DNA of 64,000 bases from Paenibacillus sp. NFR01 (lineage in GTDB: Bacteria; Bacillota; Bacilli; Paenibacillales; Paenibacillaceae): contig NZ_FOIK01000002.1 of the NCBI RefSeq assembly GCF_900111565.1, positions 620,001 through 684,000 of the forward strand. Reading direction: 5' to 3'. The notes beneath the pieces were generated by a model that saw nothing but the letters and a program-made list of their open reading frames with translations, was not told where the DNA came from and searched no databases. The position numbers and the translations under genes were made by a program. This document shows positions 20,018 to 27,899 of this stretch, in pieces; positions within the stretch are counted from its first letter, which is position 1; every line of letters begins with the position of its first letter.

Positions 20018-22243
20018 TCAGGAAGCGGAGAGATGAAACAGGGCACTGGCCGGAACCACGCCTTTCGCCTGGCTCGGACTTTGCCACATCATTCGAATGT
20101 TGGCGTCGCCCTGATTTTCGTAATACTCCACTTTGATGTCATACAACTGGCCTGCGTTAAGGGCAATGCTGCCGACCCTCTCGGTACCGCTTTGCTTGAC
20201 CCAGCTGTCGATGACCAGGCTGCCGTTAATCCAGACGCGGATGCCGTCATCCGAAGTCGTGTAAATCTGATAAGTTTCACTGTATGAAGGTTTAATCTTT
20301 CCGGTCCAGCGCACCGTAAAGAAGTCGATGCCGATGGCCGCATCCGGGCTGCCCTGTCGCCAGTTGAAGTCAATGGCGCTGTCATTGCGGACCAGTGCCG
20401 GCGTGCCGGCCAGCGTCGCATTATTGAAATACTCCGCCTTCAGGCCGCTGATGAGCGGGGTCGGGGTCGGGGTCGGCGCGACTGTCGGTGCCGGCGTTGG
20501 TGTTGGTGTTGGTGTCGGTACTACTGTAGGTGCTGCTGTCGGTACCGGCGTTGGCGTAGCCGTCGGCACTGGCGCGGCGGTTGCCGCAGGCGCCGGGGTC
20601 GATACGGCTGCGGCCAGCGTAGTCATCAATGCCGATGAGACCGTCGCGTTGGCAGCGCCGGTGAACAAGGCGCTGGAAGGTACAACCGCCTTGGCTTGGC
20701 TAGGGCTTTGCCACATCAGGCTGATCCGCGCATCGCCGGCATTTTCGTAATATTCCACCTTAATGTCATATAACTGGCCCGCAGTGAGCGCAATGCTCCC
20801 CACCCGTTCCGTTCCGCTTTGCTTTACCCAGCTGTCGATGACGGAGACGCCGTTAACCCAGACGCGGATCCCGTCATCGGACGATGTAATGATCTGATAG
20901 GTTTCGCTGTATTGCGGTTTGATCTTCCCGGTAAAGCGGATCGAGAAAGAGTCGATGCCGAGCGCGCTGGCCGGGGCAGCCTGCCGCCAGTTGTAGTTGA
21001 CCTGCGCGTCTGTTCGCACGAGTGCCGGCGTGCCGGACAACGTCATATTGTTGAAATATTCGCCCTTCAGACCGTTCTCCACCGTAACGGCAGCCGGCGC
21101 GGACACCGGCGTGGGCGTTGCAGTTGGTGCCGGGGTCGGCGTCGCAGTTGGCGTCGCGGTTGGTGTCGGCGTAGCCGTCGGCGTCGCTGCTGGGGCAACA
21201 TAGTTTTTGTATTCATCCAGCGTCAGCGAATAGCTGTCGCCCATAAAGCTCTTGATCGTATCGTTGGTGTTGTTCTCGTACAGCATTTTCCCCCAGGTCA
21301 TCATGTATACCCAGTTGCGCTGGGACAGCTGCAGCTTCGCGGTGCTCGGCATCTCGCCGTTCTCGCCGATGGCGATCGGCTTACCCGCCGCCAGGGCGTA
21401 CAGGCTGTCGTAATACTTGTTCATATAATCGTTGTTATAAATATCTGCGGCGAGAATATCGACCTTGTCGGCTCCAGGGTACGTACCGGCATAAGGATCG
21501 CACCAGGTGTTCGGCGCATTCGGATTCCACACCCACAGCAGGTTGTTCAATTTATGATAATTCACAAAACGGTCGTACATGATGTTCCAAAGCTGCGCAA
21601 AATTGCTCTTTTTGCCCCACCAGAACCAGTCGCCGTTCATTTCGTGGTACGGTCTCCACAAGACGGGAACACCGGCGTCGCGCAGCGTTTTGAGCGAAAC
21701 CGCCACCTTGTCGAGATCGGCAATCAGCTTATTGTATTCGGTCGTGCCCGGCGTAACGTATTTGTTGAAGTCGGCCTGGCTGAGCGATTTTTGCACATTG
21801 GACCAGTCGTACGTCGTTCCCGGCAAATTTTCATGGAACGTCATCACGACAATGCCGCCGTTTTTGCTCCAGTTGATTGCGCTGTTTACCACATTCATGC
21901 GCTGCGTCGCCGCCGTGCTTTCCGATTGGCCGCTGATCACGCCCAGTTCGTAGCCGTGGAGAGCCGCAAATGTGCCGCTGGTTCCTTTAAGCTTGTTCAT
22001 GAACTCGTCCGGACTTTCCAAATAATCGTGTTGGCCTGTAACGATGCCATTGCCGGATATCGAGTACAATTTGGCAAGCAGTTTGACGGCTTCGGGCGAG
22101 GCGTCCGGATTAACCGGAGCCGCCTGAGCGGATGCTGCGTGGACGGTGACCGATGCCGCTCCAAATCCGAGCGGAATGGCCGTCAGTAAAACGGCAAGCG
22201 ACAATACGGCGGACAGCAGACGAGACTTGCGGTAAGTTTTCAA
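20018..22243 (-). CDS. Secreted GH26 enzyme with two PA14 domains on TP-rich linkers
   Basis: The 741-residue protein has a signal peptide (about 1-37, ending in VTVHAASA). Its GH26 barrel (about 45-345) shows NGIVTGQHDYLESPDEF, acid/base E201 in WRPYHEMNGDWFWWG and nucleophile E294 in IAIGENGEMPS. A PT-repeat linker (about 351-382) precedes PA14 no. 1 (about 392-528). A second, longer PT linker (about 548-598) precedes PA14 no. 2 (about 600-736). The two PA14 copies are nearly identical, indicating recent duplication. PA14 domains commonly bind glycans. The start is TTG at 22243, directly after AAAGGAAG, which abuts the 3' end of the c-di-GMP riboswitch. It is the first gene of the degradative operon. 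Confidence 0.91.
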   Translation of the reverse strand: MKTYRKSRLLSAVLSLAVLLTAIPLGFGAASVTVHAASAQAAPVNPDASPEAVKLLAKLYSISGNGIVTGQHDYLESPDEFMNKLKGTSGTFAALHGYELGVISGQSESTAATQRMNVVNSAINWSKNGGIVVMTFHENLPGTTYDWSNVQKSLSQADFNKYVTPGTTEYNKLIADLDKVAVSLKTLRDAGVPVLWRPYHEMNGDWFWWGKKSNFAQLWNIMYDRFVNYHKLNNLLWVWNPNAPNTWCDPYAGTYPGADKVDILAADIYNNDYMNKYYDSLYALAAGKPIAIGENGEMPSTAKLQLSQRNWVYMMTWGKMLYENNTNDTIKSFMGDSYSLTLDEYKNYVAPAATPTATPTPTATPTATPTPAPTATPTPVSAPAAVTVENGLKGEYFNNMTLSGTPALVRTDAQVNYNWRQAAPASALGIDSFSIRFTGKIKPQYSETYQIITSSDDGIRVWVNGVSVIDSWVKQSGTERVGSIALTAGQLYDIKVEYYENAGDARISLMWQSPSQAKAVVPSSALFTGAANATVSSALMTTLAAAVSTPAPAATAAPVPTATPTPVPTAAPTVVPTPTPTPTPAPTVAPTPTPTPLISGLKAEYFNNATLAGTPALVRNDSAIDFNWRQGSPDAAIGIDFFTVRWTGKIKPSYSETYQIYTTSDDGIRVWINGSLVIDSWVKQSGTERVGSIALNAGQLYDIKVEYYENQGDANIRMMWQSPSQAKGVVPASALFHLSAS

Positions 22244-22256
22244 AATGATCTTCCTT

Positions 22257-22335
22257 TCGGTAGCCAGGCTGCCACTCTTTCGAAGGCCCTATAGCTTTGC
22301 GTCCCTACCTTTCGATAGGTTTGCCCTTTTCGTAT
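22257..22335 (-). promoter_or_regulatory. Cyclic-di-GMP-I (GEMM) riboswitch
   Basis: Read on the minus strand, the leader contains the class-I hallmarks in order: AAAGGGCAAACC, a stem closed by a GAAA tetraloop (CCTATCGAAAGGTAGG), GGGACGCAAAGC, the second arm GGGCC..GGCAGCC and the terminal GGCTACCGA. This matches the well-known GEMM-I layout (for example Vc2). The aptamer ends one base before AAAGGAAG, the ribosome site of the GH26 gene. An upstream CTTCC (within 22339-22348) could pair with that GGAAG, suggesting translational control, possibly off at high c-di-GMP. The direction of switching is inference. Confidence 0.92.
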
Positions 22336-22363
22336 TTTGGAAGGTTTTTCCCTCTTACCGTAA

Positions 22364-22390
22364 GTATCGTCTCTATTTTGTTATTTTTTA
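22364..22390 (-). promoter_or_regulatory. Sigma-D-like (motility/flagellar) promoter of the GH26 operon
   Basis: On the minus strand TAAA (22387-22390) is followed after exactly 15 bases by GACGATAC (22364-22371), close to the Bacillales sigma-D consensus TAAA-N15-GCCGATAT (6 of 8 in the minus-10). It lies about 30 bases upstream of the c-di-GMP aptamer. A comparably good sigma-A promoter was not seen in this gap. Confidence 0.5.
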
Positions 22391-22501
22391 GAGCAAAATT
22401 GGTAATTTTCGAATAAATAGTCCGTTATACCTGTTTTAAATGTGTCTAAATTGGTTAAATAGATAATTTGGCATTTATAACGCCTTTTTTTCAGTTTGCC
22501 T

Positions 22502-23875
22502 TCAAGAGATAAACTGATGCAGTGTAATGTCTTCCCAATCCAGCGTAATCCGGATATTGTCTTCTTCCACCAGCTCGGAGCCGGTCTGCACTTCGATAAA
22601 CTCGACGTCGGTCAGCGCCAGAATCGCATGTTTGGTTCCTTCAGGAATACGCACCACATCGCCCGCTTTCACGTGATGCATTTTTTCGTTGAGCACGATG
22701 CTCGCTTCCCCGCTGACAAAGGTCCAGATCTCGCTGCGCTTGTGGTGCATCTGGTAGCTGATGTTTTTGCCTTCCCCGATAAAAATCCGCTTGGTCAGCA
22801 CTTCGTTGCCCTCGTCATATTTCACATAATCAATGACCTTGTAATGTCCCCAGCGGCGCTCTTCGTACATCGGGCGCTGGTCGAACGACTTCAGCACTTC
22901 CTTGATGCGCGGGCTTTCCGCTTTATGGGTGACCAAAATCCCGTCCGGACTGGCGGCAATGATCAGATCCTTGGCCCCGATGACCGTGACCGGAATGTCC
23001 AGCTCGTTGATCAGGCAGGTACCCTCGGAATCCTCGGTGACTACGCCTTTGCCGACCTGGCTTTTGTTCATTTCTTCGGTCAGCGTGTTCCAGGTGCCGA
23101 GATCCTTCCAGAAGCCGGCATACGGCTGGACGACGATGTTCTCTTCCTTCTCGACGACCTCGTAATCGAAGCTGATCGAAGCAAGCAGCTTGTACTGCTT
23201 TTGCAGCTCTTCGTAATTCAGCGGCAGCCCTTTGCGCTGCAAAATATCGAGCAGATAGCCAAGCCGGAAAGCGAATACGCCGCAGTTCCACAGCGCTTTG
23301 CGCTCCATCAGCTGCTCCGCTTGGGCGCGGCCCGGCTTCTCCTGAAAATGGCTGACCTGCATATATCCGCCCTCGGCAGCCTCATCCGTGGTCGGAATGA
23401 TGTACCCGTATTTCTCGGAAGGATATTCCGGCACGACGCCCATCAGCGCCAGATTGGCTCCGCTTTCCTCCATCGTCGTTTCCAGCTTCGCCACCGTATC
23501 GAAGAACGCTGCTTCCACGTAAGGATCGACCGGCAAAATCGCCACCGTCTCCTTCGGCGACACGCCGGCAACCGAATACAGATAGGCCGCCGTTAGCGCG
23601 ATGGCCGGGAACGTATCCCGGCGCTCCGGCTCAACAATAATCGGAACGGCGCCGCCGAGCTGGCTTTGAATCATCTCCACCTGTCCGCGTCCGGTCGCCA
23701 GATACGACGAATCGGCCATACCGGCTTCCTGCAACTGGCGCCATACCCGCTGCACCATGGACTCCGGCTCGCCTGCGGGACTTTCCAGCACCTTCAGGAA
23801 TTGCTTGGAGCGTGAATCGTTCGAGAGCGGCCAGAGCCGCTTGCCGGAGCCGCCAGAAAGTAGTACCAGTTTCAT
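22502..23875 (-). CDS. manC: Mannose-1-phosphate guanylyltransferase / mannose-6-phosphate isomerase type (copy 2)
   Basis: This second GDP-mannose-forming enzyme has 457 residues, exactly the length of copy 1. The signature LSGGSGKRLWPLSNDSRSK, ILPVDPYVE, FQEKPGRA and the cupin motif YQMHHKRSEIWTFVSGEASI are all present. The strand pattern WKDLGTWNTLTEEM is shared with copy 1. The ribosome site GAGGAGGG is strong. It is the promoter-distal gene of the right EPS module. Having its own manC lets this module draw GDP-mannose independently of the left one. Both copies look intact. Confidence 0.93.
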   Translation of the reverse strand: MKLVLLSGGSGKRLWPLSNDSRSKQFLKVLESPAGEPESMVQRVWRQLQEAGMADSSYLATGRGQVEMIQSQLGGAVPIIVEPERRDTFPAIALTAAYLYSVAGVSPKETVAILPVDPYVEAAFFDTVAKLETTMEESGANLALMGVVPEYPSEKYGYIIPTTDEAAEGGYMQVSHFQEKPGRAQAEQLMERKALWNCGVFAFRLGYLLDILQRKGLPLNYEELQKQYKLLASISFDYEVVEKEENIVVQPYAGFWKDLGTWNTLTEEMNKSQVGKGVVTEDSEGTCLINELDIPVTVIGAKDLIIAASPDGILVTHKAESPRIKEVLKSFDQRPMYEERRWGHYKVIDYVKYDEGNEVLTKRIFIGEGKNISYQMHHKRSEIWTFVSGEASIVLNEKMHHVKAGDVVRIPEGTKHAILALTDVEFIEVQTGSELVEEDNIRITLDWEDITLHQFIS

Positions 23876-24216
23876 ACGTGAACCCTCCTCAATTTTGGGT
23901 GTTTAGGATATCGGCCGGGCTTATGCGCCGGGAGCCGGAGAAAACAAAGGTTGAGCACACCAAGAACAAGAATCCGGATCGGGCAATCTTGAAGAGCGGA
24001 TTGTCTTGACCGGGAGGCCAAGGAGGCAAATGAACGGAAAAATCGTCCCGCTATGGCTCCATCTGCGGCTCGGCTGCGAATTAGTGGGATTTCGTCCCTC
24101 TAATTGCACTGTCGCCGACTCTGTGGGAGATTAGCGGGATGTTCTCCCACTAATTGCTCTCACGTTCCCGATTCGCAGATCGGGATGTGAAGCGGCACCA
24201 ACCACTCCGCCTCCGC
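23876..24216. other. Intergenic region between ugd and manC copy 2
   Basis: This 341-base gap has no convincing gene. Its only clear content is the pair of ATTAG palindromic repeats at 24081-24154. No strong promoter is seen, although the gap could uncouple manC from the upstream EPS genes. Confidence 0.6.
24081..24154. repeat. Two tandem palindromic intergenic repeats (ATTAGnGGGA-N5-TCCCnCTAAT)
   Basis: Unit 1 (24081-24105) is ATTAGTGGGA, five bases, TCCCTCTAAT. Unit 2 (24130-24154) is ATTAGCGGGA, five bases, TCCCACTAAT, and can also fold through GTGGGAGA/TCTCCCAC (24123-24150). The two units are 24 bases apart. They resemble a dispersed small repeat family rather than a terminator, as no T-run follows. 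Confidence 0.75.
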
Positions 24217-25557
24217 TTACACCGCGCCGGCGACGCTCGGCGAATACCCGCTCAGCCCGCCCATCTGCGGGCGGCCGACGGAATGGTACTCCAGCCCGGT
24301 GCCTTCGATCTGGGCCTTCGTGTATACGTTGCGGCCGTCGATCAGCACCTGGCGGCGCATCGTCCCCGCAAGCCGGTGCAGGTCGATCTCCTTGAACACG
24401 CTCCAGTCGGTTAGCAGGCACACCGCGTCGCTGCCTTCCGCCGCCTCTTCCGGCAGCCCGCACCAGCGGAGCTGCGGGTGATCGTATTGCTTGCGGAAGT
24501 TGTCCGCCGCAATCGGATCGTACAGTTTCACCGTCGCCCCTTCGGCGACGAGCGTCTCGACGATCTCCCGTGCCGGAGCCTCGCGGACGTCGTCCGTGTT
24601 CGGCTTGAAGGCCAGACCCCAGATGCCGATCACCGCGCCGCGCAGATCGCCGAGCGATTCATGCAGCTTGGCGATGATCATGAACCGCTGATCCTTATTC
24701 ACCTCTACGACCGATTTCAGCAGCTTGAACTCGTAATCGACGTTGCCGGCGATCTGGATCAGCGCATTGGTGTCTTTCGGGAAGCAGGAGCCGCCGTAAC
24801 CGATGCCGGCCTGCAGGAAGGTGGAACCGATCCGCCGGTCCATTCCCATGCCTGCCGCCACTTCGGTCACATCGGCTCCCACTTTTTCGCAGATATTGGC
24901 GATTTCGTTGATGAACGAGATTTTGGTGGCCAAAAACGCGTTCGACGCGTATTTGATCATCTCCGCGCTGCGGATGTCGGTCACGACGATGTTGTCTGTA
25001 AACCCTTGGTGAAGCTGGCGCATCGTCTCCTCCAGCCGCGGGTTGTCGATGCCGATGACGATGCGGTCGGGATGGAGCGTATCGCGGATCGCCGAACCTT
25101 CACGCAGGAATTCCGGAGCGGACACGATGTCGAAGGGATGGGAAGTGTGCGCGGAGATGATGCTGCGGATTTTTTCGTTCGTCCCGACGGGGACGGTGGA
25201 TTTGGTCATGATGATTTTATAGCCTTCCATCGCTTCGGCGATTTCCGTCGCCGCCCCTTCGATGTACCGGAGATCGGCTTCACCGCCCGGCAAGGAAGGC
25301 GTACCGACGGCAAGAATAACGATATCCGAGCGCCGCACCGACTCTTTAAGATCGGCGGAGAAGGACAGCCTGCCCTCGCGCAGGTTCAGCTCGATCAGCG
25401 CCTCGATGCCCGGCTCATAGATCGGAGACTCCATGCGGTTGAGTTTATTGATTTTCTCCTCATCCTTATCGACGCAAATGACATGGTTTCCGTTCAGCGT
25501 GAAGCACACGCCGGAGACCAGACCGACATATCCCGTTCCGATGACTGCCAGCTTCAT
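24217..25557 (-). CDS. ugd: UDP-glucose 6-dehydrogenase
   Basis: The 446-residue enzyme oxidises UDP-glucose to UDP-glucuronate with two NAD. It begins with the NAD-binding IGTGYVGLVSGVCF and shows VAVGTPSLPGG-like ILAVGTPSLPGGEADL, the substrate loop SAPEFLREGSAI, and the catalytic cysteine in GIGYGGSCFPKDTNAL. The C-terminal domain begins at about residue 315 with WGLAFKPNTDDVREAPA. UDP-glucuronate predicts an acidic EPS, and GalU in the same module supplies its substrate. The ATG follows GGGAGG. The upstream glycosyltransferase ends 4 bases away. Confidence 0.95.
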   Translation of the reverse strand: MKLAVIGTGYVGLVSGVCFTLNGNHVICVDKDEEKINKLNRMESPIYEPGIEALIELNLREGRLSFSADLKESVRRSDIVILAVGTPSLPGGEADLRYIEGAATEIAEAMEGYKIIMTKSTVPVGTNEKIRSIISAHTSHPFDIVSAPEFLREGSAIRDTLHPDRIVIGIDNPRLEETMRQLHQGFTDNIVVTDIRSAEMIKYASNAFLATKISFINEIANICEKVGADVTEVAAGMGMDRRIGSTFLQAGIGYGGSCFPKDTNALIQIAGNVDYEFKLLKSVVEVNKDQRFMIIAKLHESLGDLRGAVIGIWGLAFKPNTDDVREAPAREIVETLVAEGATVKLYDPIAADNFRKQYDHPQLRWCGLPEEAAEGSDAVCLLTDWSVFKEIDLHRLAGTMRRQVLIDGRNVYTKAQIEGTGLEYHSVGRPQMGGLSGYSPSVAGAV

Positions 25558-25561
25558 ACTC

Positions 25562-26662
25562 TCATCCTCCCTTTAGAAAATTGACATAGGCTTGTTCCAC
25601 GTATTGCTTGAACTGAACCATAAACGCCTGTTCATCGAACTTGCGCGCATGGCCCATGATTTTACCGATATCCCATGCATAGGACTCCACTTCGTGGATC
25701 GCCTTCAGCAAATCATCAACTTCCTGGTTGCGGAAGAACACGCCGTTGACATAGGGAACGATCGTATCCAGCGCCCCGCCTGCCTGATAAGCAATGACGG
25801 GTCTGCCTGCGGCATTCGCCTCCAGCGGCGTAATGCCGAAATCCTCTTCCCCGGGAAAAATAAAGGCCCGGCAATGCGACATCAGCCCGGTGACTTCTTC
25901 ATCATCCAGCCGTCCGAGGAACGAAACATTGTCTTTGGCCATCCCCTCCAGCCGCTTGCGGTCGGGTCCGTCGCCGACGATGTACAACTTCAGCCCGTTG
26001 CGGTTGAACGCTTCGACGGCAAGGTCGATCCGCTTATAGGACACCAGCCGGGAGACGATCAGATAATAATCCCCGATGGTGGAAGAGCTGGTGAACCGCG
26101 CCGTATTGATCGGCGGAAAAATCACATCGGCATCCCGGTGGTAATAATTCCGGATCCGCGTCTTGACGACGGAAGAGTTGGCGACAAACTGGTTTACATT
26201 TTTGGAGGTGCGCTGATCCCAGGTCTTGAGCTGCTGGATGTAAAGCTTCAGCACTCTTTTGAACAGGCCGGAATTGGATTGCCGCTCCATGTAAGTGTCA
26301 TAATCCCAGGCAAACCGCATGGGCGTATGGCAGTAACACAAGTGAAAGGTGGCCTCGGGAACCTGTATGCTTTTCATAAAAGCGCTGCTCGAGCTCAGGA
26401 CGATATCATATCCGCTGAAATCCAGGTCACGGATCGCCACGGGATACAGCGGCAGCACCCCTTTGAAATTCGACTTCACGCCCGGGATTTTCTGCAGCCA
26501 TGAAGCCCTGATGTCGGCATCCTTGAGATTGTCGGTCAGGCGGCTCCCGTTAAACACGGTAGTGAAGATCGGAGCATCCGGGTACATATGGTGAAATACC
26601 TCCACCACCCGTTCTGCCCCGCCCATCTGAATCAAATAATCGTGCGCTATCGCAATTTTCAT
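25562..26662 (-). CDS. Family 4 glycosyltransferase
   Basis: A GT-B glycosyltransferase of 366 residues with the start at ATG 26662, after TGAGGAT; the open frame extends 11 codons further without a ribosome site. It begins KIAIAHDYLIQMGGAERVVE, typical of the group with mannosyl/hexosyl transferases, with CHTPMRFAWDYDTY in the acceptor half. The C-terminal half shows YYLIVSRLVSYKRIDLAVEA, LYIVGDGPDRKRLE and the E-x(7)-E box FIFPGEEDFGITPLEANAAG. The donor is not predictable. The gene is tightly linked to ugd. Confidence 0.9.
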   Translation of the reverse strand: MKIAIAHDYLIQMGGAERVVEVFHHMYPDAPIFTTVFNGSRLTDNLKDADIRASWLQKIPGVKSNFKGVLPLYPVAIRDLDFSGYDIVLSSSSAFMKSIQVPEATFHLCYCHTPMRFAWDYDTYMERQSNSGLFKRVLKLYIQQLKTWDQRTSKNVNQFVANSSVVKTRIRNYYHRDADVIFPPINTARFTSSSTIGDYYLIVSRLVSYKRIDLAVEAFNRNGLKLYIVGDGPDRKRLEGMAKDNVSFLGRLDDEEVTGLMSHCRAFIFPGEEDFGITPLEANAAGRPVIAYQAGGALDTIVPYVNGVFFRNQEVDDLLKAIHEVESYAWDIGKIMGHARKFDEQAFMVQFKQYVEQAYVNFLKGG

Positions 26663-26759
26663 GTGAATCATCCTCAACGTTTTATGGAGCAGCATCGTCA
26701 GCGCGGACGCTGGAAGGGACTATCGCCTGACCGCGGAATTCATCGGCTGAACCGGGAGC

Positions 26760-27899
26760 TCAGCTGGTTGCCTGCAGCCCTTTGTAGTAATTGACGATAT
26801 CCTTGACCGTGTTCTCGATGACAAAATGCTCTTTCACCCGCTTTATTCCGTTCTCCGCCATCTTCCTGCGTTCTTCGGGATGATTCAGCATCCAGAGAAT
26901 CGCTTCCGCCAGCAAGGCAGGTTTGCCGGGCTCGATCAAAAGGCCCGTTTCGCCCGGAACGACAATCTCCACCGGCCCTCCTTCATTGGAGGCAATCACC
27001 GGCAAGCCGGCCGCCATGCCTTCGACGATGACCTGGCCGAACGGCTCCGGCGTAATCGATGTATGGATCAGCAAATCCGCCTGGCCCATCAGCCCCTGAA
27101 TATCCTCCACATGGCCAAGGAGGCTGACATTGTCTAGCCGTTCCCGGGCTATCGTATCCTGAAGCTGCTGCTTGTACGCCTCTTCTCCGAACAAGGCATC
27201 GCCGGCCAGCCAGAATTTCACCTTCGGGTTATCTTTAAAAGCCTTTGCCGCCTCCAGCACGATATGCTGGCCTTTCCATTCGGCGAGGCGACCGACCAGC
27301 AGTACATTGAAAGCGCCGGAATCCCGCCCGGCAATTCCGTCCCCGATCGCTTTGGCGAAAGCCGAATAGACAACGAGCGTTTTTTTGCTCCGCGGCAGCT
27401 CCAGCGCGTTCAGCGTCGAATGGGAATTGGCGATCACGCCGTTCGGGAGCAGCCGGGACAGCAGCCGGATCGCCTTGGCGACAACCGGCTTCAAGTACGG
27501 CGCGCCGATATGGTCGCGGATATGCCAAATCAGCGGCACACCGGCTGTCTTGGCGGCCACCGCTCCGTAAAAGGCCGATTTCAGCGAATTCGTGTGCACG
27601 AAATCCACTTTTTCCTGCTTAAGCAGCGGAGCAAGCTTGCGGCCGTAAGACAGCAGCCTTACCGCAGCGGCGGGCGCGCCGAGATTGACGGTGTTTCTGC
27701 CGCGGTTGCGGATGCTGTCGTCCAGCGGCACGATTCTTACGTCGATGCCCCGCTCCCGCAGCCGGTCGGCCAGCGCCCCTTCTTCGGCCAGTATGACCAG
27801 CGGCTGAATCTGGCTTCCGATATGGGTCAAAATATTGAAGAGGGCGACTTCTCCCCCGCTCCATCTTGCGGTGTGATCAATATAAGCGACTTTCATCAT
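26760..27899 (-). CDS. Family 4 glycosyltransferase
   Basis: The 379-residue GT-B protein starts VAYIDHTARWSGGEVALFNI (acceptor side). Its donor half shows FNVLLVGRLAEWKGQHIVLE, VKFWLAGDALFG, VSLLGHVEDI and the E-x(7)-E motif in SITPEPFGQVIVEGMAAGLP. The start codon overlaps the stop of the preceding gene by four bases (ATGA), a sign of translational coupling. It is inferred to assemble part of the EPS repeat unit on the cytoplasmic membrane face. Confidence 0.9.
   Translation of the reverse strand: MMKVAYIDHTARWSGGEVALFNILTHIGSQIQPLVILAEEGALADRLRERGIDVRIVPLDDSIRNRGRNTVNLGAPAAAVRLLSYGRKLAPLLKQEKVDFVHTNSLKSAFYGAVAAKTAGVPLIWHIRDHIGAPYLKPVVAKAIRLLSRLLPNGVIANSHSTLNALELPRSKKTLVVYSAFAKAIGDGIAGRDSGAFNVLLVGRLAEWKGQHIVLEAAKAFKDNPKVKFWLAGDALFGEEAYKQQLQDTIARERLDNVSLLGHVEDIQGLMGQADLLIHTSITPEPFGQVIVEGMAAGLPVIASNEGGPVEIVVPGETGLLIEPGKPALLAEAILWMLNHPEERRKMAENGIKRVKEHFVIENTVKDIVNYYKGLQATS

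Noticed and set aside
20455..21190. Short tandem repeats that could suggest a CRISPR array
   Set aside because: They encode the Thr-Pro linkers of the GH26 protein in frame; there are no spacers of constant length and no cas genes.
20819..22189. Plus-strand open frame of 456 codons opposite the GH26 gene
   Set aside because: Antisense shadow; low-complexity Arg/His/Val content and no known motif.
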